NCBI GenBank assembly: GCA_026397695.1
Contig: JAPLUJ010000700.1
Location: forward strand, 1-12,473
DNA from: Verrucomicrobiota bacterium
Lineage (GTDB): Bacteria; Verrucomicrobiota; Verrucomicrobiia; Verrucomicrobiales; Akkermansiaceae
Direction: 5' to 3'
Length of the DNA: 12,473 bases
The position numbers were made by a program, and so were the translations under genes. The notes below the pieces were generated by a model, which saw only the letters and a program-made list of their open reading frames with translations, was not told the origin of the DNA and ran no database searches. How positions within the stretch are numbered: position 1 is the stretch's first letter; every line of letters begins with the position of its first letter. Shown one piece after another: positions 7,393 through 12,473 of the stretch.

Positions 7393-7860
7393 ATGAGACA
7401 TCGCAGTAAAACCGTAAAACTCAAGCGCAACGCCTCGCATCGCCGGGCCCTGCTCGCCAATCTGGCGTGCAGCCTGATCGAGCACGGCCGCATCAAAACC
7501 ACCCTCGGCAAGGCCAAGGCCCTGCGTCCGGTGGCGGACAAACTGGTCACCCTCGCCAAGCGTGACGACCTCCACTCGCGGCGGTTGGCGATTGCCTTCC
7601 TCCACCAGAAGGAAACCGTGAAGAAATTATTTGCCGAAGTGGCGCCCGCGTCGAAAGACCGCCAGGGCGGTTACTGTCGGATCACCAAGCTCGGTGCCCG
7701 CATGAGCGACTCCGCCCCGATGGCATTCATCGAGTGGGTGGACCGTGTCGCGGTGGCCAGTGAAGAACCTGCGGCGGAAGCGGTGGTGGATGTCGCGGCC
7801 GAAGTGAAGCCGGGCAAAAAGAAAGCCGCCGACACTCCCGCTGAAACTTCCGCTGAATAA
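7393..7860 (+). CDS. rplQ: 50S ribosomal protein L17
   Basis: This 155-residue L17 carries the conserved MRHRSKTVKLKRNASHRRAL start, the basic IKTTLGKAKALRPVADKLVTLAK helix region (34-56) and the GGYCRITKLGARMSDSAPMAFIEWVD strand region (92-117). L17 binds 23S rRNA near the peptide exit tunnel. Residues after about 120 form an Ala/Glu/Lys-rich tail not found in the 127-residue E. coli protein. Such tails are common in other phyla and probably disordered. It is co-transcribed with rpoA (27-base gap), the common arrangement at the end of the alpha operon. There is no strong ribosome-binding site before ATG 7393. Confidence 0.97.
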   Translation: MRHRSKTVKLKRNASHRRALLANLACSLIEHGRIKTTLGKAKALRPVADKLVTLAKRDDLHSRRLAIAFLHQKETVKKLFAEVAPASKDRQGGYCRITKLGARMSDSAPMAFIEWVDRVAVASEEPAAEAVVDVAAEVKPGKKKAADTPAETSAE

Positions 7861-7887
7861 GCGCAAGCTTGGCAAGGATTCCTCTAA

Positions 7888-7912
7888 CCGCCTGTGCGGC
7901 GCGCGCAGGCGG
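7888..7912. terminator. GC-rich stem-loop after rplQ
   Basis: A 10-base stem with one wobble pair, CCGCCTGTGC at 7888-7897 and GCGCAGGCGG at 7903-7912, has a 5-base loop. It starts 28 bases after the rplQ stop and ends 20 bases before the stop of the minus-strand GH127 gene. It has no T-run. Its placement between two convergent genes supports a shared transcript-end structure. Confidence 0.6.
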
Positions 7913-7932
7913 CGGGGATATGATCACGGATT

Positions 7933-9942
7933 CTACTTCGACAATGCCTTGATCGCCTCGTCATTTCTGGCCAGCCAGACATCCATTTCGCCCTTGCCGC
8001 GATGCGCCCACGCATAATAGGGAATCATCAACAGTTCATGTTCCGCGGTTACCAGCGGCTGGTTTTTTTCACCCGGCTTGGCCGCCAGGGCTTTGCCCTT
8101 GATCACCTCGATGCCGCCGAGCATCTCTTTGCGGAACTCGGATGAGAGCTGTGTTTGATCGGGCAGTATCAGGCCATGCGTTTTCCCATTATTGTCGGGC
8201 CATTCAGCACAGAAAACGATAGGCCCGCGCTCGATGGCGACGCGGTTACGGTCCGCCTCGACCTTGGGGTTGGCCGTCACTCTGCGGATGGGCATCGGAA
8301 AATTCAAGGCGAGCGTGTCACCCTGCTTCCATGTGCGGTCAATAGTGACGTACCCCTTGTTGATCGCCAGCGCAAGCGGTTCGCCGTTCAATTGCAGCGT
8401 CGCCTTCTCACTGCTTTCATTCATGTACTTGTAGAGATCGGAAGGCACCGGCGTATTCTGCGCCCAACCCGGGATGCGAACCTTCAGCGCAAACCGGCAC
8501 TCGCGTGGCGACCCAATGCTCAGTTTAACAGCACCTTCCCACGGGTAGCGCGTCTCCTGGGTAAGCGTGATCGGGGTGTCACCGACCTTCAGATCGCCCT
8601 TGCCGGCCGCATAGAGATTGACATACACGTCGGTGTCTTTGCTGGCGTAAAGATAGCCGGGAACCGATGCGACAAAGCGCGCGATATTGCCCGGACAGCA
8701 CGCGCACCCGAACCATTCCGACCTCTCAGGCCTGCGCCCGGTGCCGCTCGATGACTGTGTATTGGGATAGAAAAACCTCTTGCCGTCAAGGGACACGCCG
8801 TCAATCACGTTGTTGTAAAGCGCGCGCTCAAGCACATCTATATACTTTGCATCGCCGTGCAGCATGAACAGCCGGTGGTTCCAGTAAACGTTGCCGATGC
8901 CGGCACAGGTTTCACAATAGCAGTCGTTACCCAGCGCATAGTCCTCGGTAAAGCCTTCAGGACCGCCGGGCTGGCCGAGACCGCCGATGAGATACAATTT
9001 CGTGCCGACGATATTCTCCCATATCCTGTCGATGGCGGTGATATAACTGGTGTCGCCGGTCAGCGTGGCGACGTCCGCCATTCCCGAATACATATAGGTC
9101 GCGCGCACGGCGTGGCCGACCCCCTTGTCCTGGTCGAGGACTTTCTTATGCGCCTGGGCATAGGTGCCGTAGTCGGGACCACGGGTGTCGAGAAAGAACT
9201 TGGCCAGGTCGAGATACTTCTTTTCTCCCGTGGTGCGATAGAGTTTGCACAGTCCCATCTCGATGATCTGATGGCCGGGCCAGTGCTCGTTCTTGCCGGG
9301 GCCGAAAACGTTGCACAGCAGGTCGGCGTTCTTGGTGGCGATATTGAGCATCGACTTCTTGCCTGTCGCCAGATAGTGAGCCACGGCGGCCTCATAGAAA
9401 TGCCCCATGTTGTATAGCTCGTGACTTAAATCCCGTTCCTTCTCCCAGCGTTTTTGGCCGGCCCAGCCGTGGGGTTTTTCGGGGTTGATGGTGCGTGCGG
9501 TATACAGGTAGCCGTCGGGTTCCTGGGCTGCCGCAATCTTCTCGATGAGCCCATCGAGATATGTTTCCATCTTTGGATCCGCCTTGATTGACAGTCCGAA
9601 TGAGGCGCCTTCGAGGATCTTGTAAATGTCGGTGTCATCGAAGCTATATCCCCGCACCTGGTCGTCCTCAAGTTTCTCACCGCGAAGCTTCTTGGCGGCC
9701 CGGACAAAGTTATCGACCCTGCCGGTTTCCTCGCATTTCCCGAAAGTATATGGAATGGTGACCGCGCGATTGGTCTCGATCCGAGGCGTCCAGAACACAT
9801 CGTCCAGATGCACCGCCGTAAAGGGTACCGGTTTGATGGTTGCCAGCTTGTCTTGCGGTTCTTGCGCATGAGATGCCGCGGCACACATCAAGCATGTTAC
9901 GGGAATCATCAATACGGTCGGTGCAATCAATTTTGTTTTCAT
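7933..9942 (-). CDS. Secreted GH127-family glycoside hydrolase (probable beta-L-arabinofuranosidase)
   Basis: This 669-residue protein has a Sec signal peptide: basic KTK, a hydrophobic core and cleavage near ASHA-QE at residue 26. The rest is a GH127 (formerly DUF1680) enzyme: an alpha/alpha barrel starting around PFTAVHLDDVFWTPR (40-54), with beta-rich C-terminal domains that include VYVNLYAAGKG and KVRIPGWAQNTPV. GH127 enzymes such as HypBA1 hold zinc with a Glu and three Cys and use a cysteine as nucleophile. The equivalents visible here are Glu344 and Cys346 in CETCAGIGNVYW, and Cys415 and Cys416 in GCACCPGNIAR. All are retained, so the protein should be active on beta-L-arabinofuranosides from plant or algal glycans. 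It lies divergent from deoA with no transporter or regulator beside it. ATG 9942 gives a clean signal peptide. The leader is A-rich without a Shine-Dalgarno sequence. Substrate is inferred from the family, in which other specificities exist. Confidence 0.93.
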   Translation of the reverse strand: MKTKLIAPTVLMIPVTCLMCAAASHAQEPQDKLATIKPVPFTAVHLDDVFWTPRIETNRAVTIPYTFGKCEETGRVDNFVRAAKKLRGEKLEDDQVRGYSFDDTDIYKILEGASFGLSIKADPKMETYLDGLIEKIAAAQEPDGYLYTARTINPEKPHGWAGQKRWEKERDLSHELYNMGHFYEAAVAHYLATGKKSMLNIATKNADLLCNVFGPGKNEHWPGHQIIEMGLCKLYRTTGEKKYLDLAKFFLDTRGPDYGTYAQAHKKVLDQDKGVGHAVRATYMYSGMADVATLTGDTSYITAIDRIWENIVGTKLYLIGGLGQPGGPEGFTEDYALGNDCYCETCAGIGNVYWNHRLFMLHGDAKYIDVLERALYNNVIDGVSLDGKRFFYPNTQSSSGTGRRPERSEWFGCACCPGNIARFVASVPGYLYASKDTDVYVNLYAAGKGDLKVGDTPITLTQETRYPWEGAVKLSIGSPRECRFALKVRIPGWAQNTPVPSDLYKYMNESSEKATLQLNGEPLALAINKGYVTIDRTWKQGDTLALNFPMPIRRVTANPKVEADRNRVAIERGPIVFCAEWPDNNGKTHGLILPDQTQLSSEFRKEMLGGIEVIKGKALAAKPGEKNQPLVTAEHELLMIPYYAWAHRGKGEMDVWLARNDEAIKALSK

Positions 9943-10165
9943 GTTTTCGTGGTGTTTTCAATTACGGTTGATACGGGTTTGGTGGTCATCGGGGTTGCGA
10001 GGGATTTGTAGAGGACCAGACGATGACTGCCCAGTCAAAACAAGCACACCGTGCGGCAACGGTGGATTCTTAGGGAGTACCGACATTCTTGTCCACCGCT
10101 TGGTAATCATCTTTCCCAAAAAGGAGGCTCGCGGAAGGCGGCGGCATCGGGTATAAGGGGCCGCA
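9943..10165. promoter_or_regulatory. Divergent intergenic region between the GH127 gene and deoA
   Basis: These 223 bases must carry both promoters. Two small perfect inverted repeats are visible. One is TGACTG-CC-CAGTCA at 10024-10037. The other is CACCGT/ACGGTG at 10047-10064 with a 6-base loop. Either could be a repressor site. GACATTCTTGTC at 10082-10093 is a third short palindrome. I find no convincing -35/-10 pair. A purine-rich AAGGAGG at about 10120 is too far from the deoA start to serve it, and AAGGGG just before ATG 10166 is the likelier ribosome site. Confidence 0.35.
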
Positions 10166-11404
10166 ATGCACATCCCCACATTGATTTCCCGCAAGCGCGA
10201 GGGCGAGGAGTTGACGGCTCGCGAAATCCAGCAGCTCATCGCGGGCTTCACCGCGGGAGCGATCCCGGACTATCAGATGTCGGCGTTTGCGATGGCGGTG
10301 TTTTTCAAGGGCATGACCTCAGCGGAGACCGCGGCTCTAACGGATGCGATGATGGCGGGCGGCGATCGTTTTGCGCACCGACCAGGCCATCCTGCCGTGG
10401 TGGACAAGCATTCCACGGGTGGCATTGGCGACAAGGTCTCGCTGGTGCTCGCACCGCTGGTGGCCTGCACCGGGTGCTGGGTGCCGATGGTTTCCGGGCG
10501 GGGGCTGGGCATCACCGGCGGCACGCTTGACAAACTGGAATCGATCCCGGGATTCAACGTGAATGTCGGTCTCGATGCAGCGGCGGCGCAGCTCGAACGC
10601 CTCGGCGTGGTGATGATGGGCCAGACCGCACGGTTTTGTCCGGCGGACAAGAAGCTCTATGCGTTGCGCGATGTCACCGGCACGGTGCCGTCGATTCCGC
10701 TGATCACGGCGTCGATCATGGCGAAGAAACTCGCGGAATCGCTGGATCGGTTAGTGCTCGACGTGAAATTCGGCAGTGGTGCGTTCATGCGGACCAAGAA
10801 GGATGCGGAAACGCTGGCTGCCAGCCTGCTCGCGGTGGGAAAAACCATGGGCGTCGAGGTGCATGTCGTGCTCAACCCGATGCACGAACCGACCGGCCGC
10901 ACCGTGGGCAACGCGCTGGAAATGATCGAAGCCCTCGAGTGCCTCGACGGCGGCGGCCCGGCCGACCTGCGGGAAATCGTGCTCGATCTATCTGAAAAGA
11001 TCGCCGACACCTCACGGGAAACCCTGGCAAAACACCTCGACGATGGCAGTGCCCGGCGGAAATTCGCGGAAATCGTCACCGCCCAAGGCGGAAATCCCGC
11101 GGATCTGCCGCGGCTCGGCGAGATCCACCGCGCGCCGGTTGTGCGCGAACTGTTAGCCACCACCACCGGCGTGGTCACCAAGGTGGACGCCGGCATGATA
11201 GGCCAGGCCGCCTTGCAACTCGGCACCGGCCGCTCCAAGGCGAGCGACGCCGTGGACTTCGCCATCGGTTTCGACCGTTTGGTCAAGGTGGGCGAGACGA
11301 TCCATGCCGGTCACCCGCTATGCCGGATCCACGCGCGCAACGCGGTGGATTTCGACATGGCCGAGGCGATGGCCGCCAAGGCCGTCGTCATCCCGGCACA
11401 GTGA
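10166..11404 (+). CDS. deoA: Thymidine/pyrimidine-nucleoside phosphorylase
   Basis: This 412-residue enzyme of the nucleoside phosphorylase II family phosphorolyses thymidine (and possibly uridine or deoxyuridine) to base and (deoxy)ribose-1-phosphate in nucleoside salvage. Landmarks are VDKHSTGGIGDK (79-90) for phosphate binding with His82, SGRGLGITGGTLDKLESIPG (110-129), and ALRDVTGTVPSIPLITASIMAKK (166-188) with Arg168, Ser183 and Lys187. These sit three residues before E. coli His85, Arg171, Ser186 and Lys190, so the base-binding site is complete. Ile116 replaces the histidine that many homologues have in GLGHTGG. The length is nearer to the Gram-positive Pdp type (about 430) than to E. 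coli DeoA (440), and the specificity between the two cannot be settled from sequence. AAGGGG six bases before ATG is a plausible ribosome site. It stands alone, without deoB, deoC, deoD or a transporter. Confidence 0.93.
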   Translation: MHIPTLISRKREGEELTAREIQQLIAGFTAGAIPDYQMSAFAMAVFFKGMTSAETAALTDAMMAGGDRFAHRPGHPAVVDKHSTGGIGDKVSLVLAPLVACTGCWVPMVSGRGLGITGGTLDKLESIPGFNVNVGLDAAAAQLERLGVVMMGQTARFCPADKKLYALRDVTGTVPSIPLITASIMAKKLAESLDRLVLDVKFGSGAFMRTKKDAETLAASLLAVGKTMGVEVHVVLNPMHEPTGRTVGNALEMIEALECLDGGGPADLREIVLDLSEKIADTSRETLAKHLDDGSARRKFAEIVTAQGGNPADLPRLGEIHRAPVVRELLATTTGVVTKVDAGMIGQAALQLGTGRSKASDAVDFAIGFDRLVKVGETIHAGHPLCRIHARNAVDFDMAEAMAAKAVVIPAQ

Positions 11405-11479
11405 GGGTTTTTCCCTGTTGCCAAAACGCAGGATACCGGTTTACGCTTCGCCCGTCGCGCGGCGAAAACGCCCCCACAA

Positions 11480-11550
11480 AGCCTCATAGTGTAATGGTAG
11501 CACCCCGGATTTTGATTCCGTTAGTCTAGGTTCGAGCCCTAGTGAGGCTA
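11480..11550 (+). tRNA. tRNA-Gln (anticodon UUG)
   Basis: A full cloverleaf can be drawn. The acceptor stem is AGCCTCA (11480-11486) paired with TGAGGCT (11543-11549), with discriminator A11550. The D arm has a GTG/CAC stem and GG in the loop. The anticodon loop at 11510-11516 has TTG at 11512-11514. The variable loop is 4 bases. The T arm is CTAGG/CCTAG with a TTCGAGC loop. The outermost anticodon-stem pair (11505/11521) is a C-T mismatch. The A1-U72 end pair suits a glutamine tRNA. CCA is not encoded. It lies 75 bases after deoA and 18 bases from the stop of the convergent epimerase-like gene. Confidence 0.95.
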
Positions 11551-11568
11551 CTTGATTCGCATCATCCA

Positions 11569-12468
11569 TCAGACTTCGGCCGCTTGCCTGGCGATTTCCT
11601 TGAACGCCTTGCCGATTTGTTCGTCGGTCCCCTTCCCTTCGAGGCTGATGGCGCCCTGATAGTTGGCGGCGCGCAGCACGCGGAAGAACGGGCGGAAATC
11701 GTCGCCACGCACACCGGGCACGGAGCGTTCGGCCTTTTCGGCGATTTCGACATGGACGACCACGTCCATCGCCTCCTTGAGATCGGCCGGGGTGTCGCCC
11801 ATGCGGACGATGTGAAAGAGATCCGCTAACAACCTGATATTCGGATGCGCGGCTTGGCGGATGAGTTTGGCGGCCTCGCCGATATGATTGATATAGTTGC
11901 ATTCCGCTTGCTGGAGTTGCTCGACGACGACGGTGACGTCGTGCTTGGCGGCGAGCGGCCCCATGCGCTTGAGCAAGTCCACGAATTGGACGTCGGCCTG
12001 GTCCTTGGTCCAGCCATTGCGCAAGGCGCGGGCGCCGCTGCTGCCGAACACGATGAATTTCCCGTGTGCCTGTTTGAGCCGGCGGAACGCGGTTTCGGCC
12101 CACGCGAGGACTTGGTCGTGGTTGGCCTCCGCGCCGACACAGCGCAGGTGGGCCGGGCGGATGAAGCTATTGCATGCGAGGATGGGCAGCGGCGAGGCGG
12201 CCAGCTTCGCGAGTTTGCCGGCAAACACCTCGTCCGCCTGATAGGGTATCAGGAAGTTGCCGACGCTTTCCGTTAGAAAATCCGCGCCCAGATCCTTGAG
12301 CACCGCGGCACGGTCAAGCGATGCCGCCGTACCCATGGCGGCGAACAATTTGTTAGCGGGCGGTGGGTCGGCGGCCAACACGCGGGAGGCGAGCGATGCG
12401 GCGCCCGCCCACAGCGCTCCGGATTTGAGAAACCCGCGGCGGGTCGGGTCATTGGAGGTGTTTTTCAT
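11569..12468 (-). CDS. Tat-exported sugar phosphate isomerase/epimerase-like TIM-barrel protein
   Basis: This 299-residue protein begins with a twin-arginine signal, TRRGFLK at 9-15, followed by an alanine-rich core and a likely cleavage after VLA near residue 32. The mature part is a xylose-isomerase-like TIM barrel (AP endonuclease family 2 fold). A metal-binding tetrad can be proposed: Glu183 in VVVEQLQ, Asp216 in LLADLFH, His239 in VVHVEIAE, and Glu277 in AISLEGKG. The 33-residue Glu-Asp spacing equals that of D-tagatose 3-epimerases, and the other spacings are close. It probably acts on a sugar or sugar-like acid in the periplasm, with the cofactor inserted before export as Tat substrates often require. 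The substrate is unknown. Families of such Tat-linked barrels are large in Verrucomicrobiota and Planctomycetota. ATG 12468 is five bases from the window edge, so upstream context cannot be seen. Confidence 0.88.
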   Translation of the reverse strand: MKNTSNDPTRRGFLKSGALWAGAASLASRVLAADPPPANKLFAAMGTAASLDRAAVLKDLGADFLTESVGNFLIPYQADEVFAGKLAKLAASPLPILACNSFIRPAHLRCVGAEANHDQVLAWAETAFRRLKQAHGKFIVFGSSGARALRNGWTKDQADVQFVDLLKRMGPLAAKHDVTVVVEQLQQAECNYINHIGEAAKLIRQAAHPNIRLLADLFHIVRMGDTPADLKEAMDVVVHVEIAEKAERSVPGVRGDDFRPFFRVLRAANYQGAISLEGKGTDEQIGKAFKEIARQAAEV

Positions 12469-12473
12469 GGGTG

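Noticed and set aside
9958..10251. 97-residue minus-strand frame in the GH127-deoA intergenic region
   Set aside because: It overlaps the start of deoA on the opposite strand, is low in recognisable structure, and looks like translated intergenic repeat.
11447..11466. TTCGCC/GGCGAA hairpin after deoA as a terminator
   Set aside because: A 6-base stem with an 8-base loop and no T-run, lying directly upstream of the tRNA gene; too weak to call.

Overview
The window is a GC-rich bacterial chromosomal segment. The protein families and their style suggest a member of the Verrucomicrobiota. The pointers are a short AP2-like basic protein, an FmdB-type protein that has lost its zinc-ribbon cysteines, an RpoA/L17 pair with long acidic or Ala/Glu tails, a secreted GH127 enzyme, a Tat-exported TIM-barrel epimerase-like protein, and starts that mostly lack a Shine-Dalgarno sequence. 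The phylum is inferred from memory of such genomes and has not been tested by a search.

Layout, left to right. (1) 1-2199, plus strand: a metal-resistance patch. It holds the wreck of a P1B-type heavy-metal ATPase (frameshift plus two internal deletions, phosphorylation site gone), a 77-residue FmdB-like protein and an intact ACR3 arsenite efflux permease. (2) 2200-2697: a gene-free convergent gap rich in repeats and palindromes. (3) 2698-3924, minus strand: a RidA-superfamily protein built from about three RidA-like units, resembling the FkbO/Hyg5 chorismatases. (4) 4244-5347, minus strand: leuB, a full-length reading frame broken by one in-frame amber codon. (5) 5451-6035: khpA (plus strand) converging on a small AP2-like protein gene (minus strand). 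(6) 6283-7860, plus strand: rpoA-rplQ. (7) 7933-9942, minus strand: a secreted GH127-family beta-L-arabinofuranosidase, divergent from deoA (10166-11404, plus strand). (8) 11480-11550: tRNA-Gln(UUG). (9) 11569-12468, minus strand: a Tat-signal sugar isomerase/epimerase-like TIM barrel.

Functional reading: core housekeeping genes (rpoA, rplQ, khpA, tRNA-Gln, leuB) are interleaved with accessory functions for metal defence and for plant or algal polysaccharide and nucleoside salvage. No phage, IS element, CRISPR array or toxin-antitoxin module is visible. The items most worth a second look are the amber-interrupted leuB, the chorismatase-like RidA protein with a retained Cys/Glu pair, and the non-canonical FmdB protein next to acr3. 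No clearly new multi-gene system is apparent.
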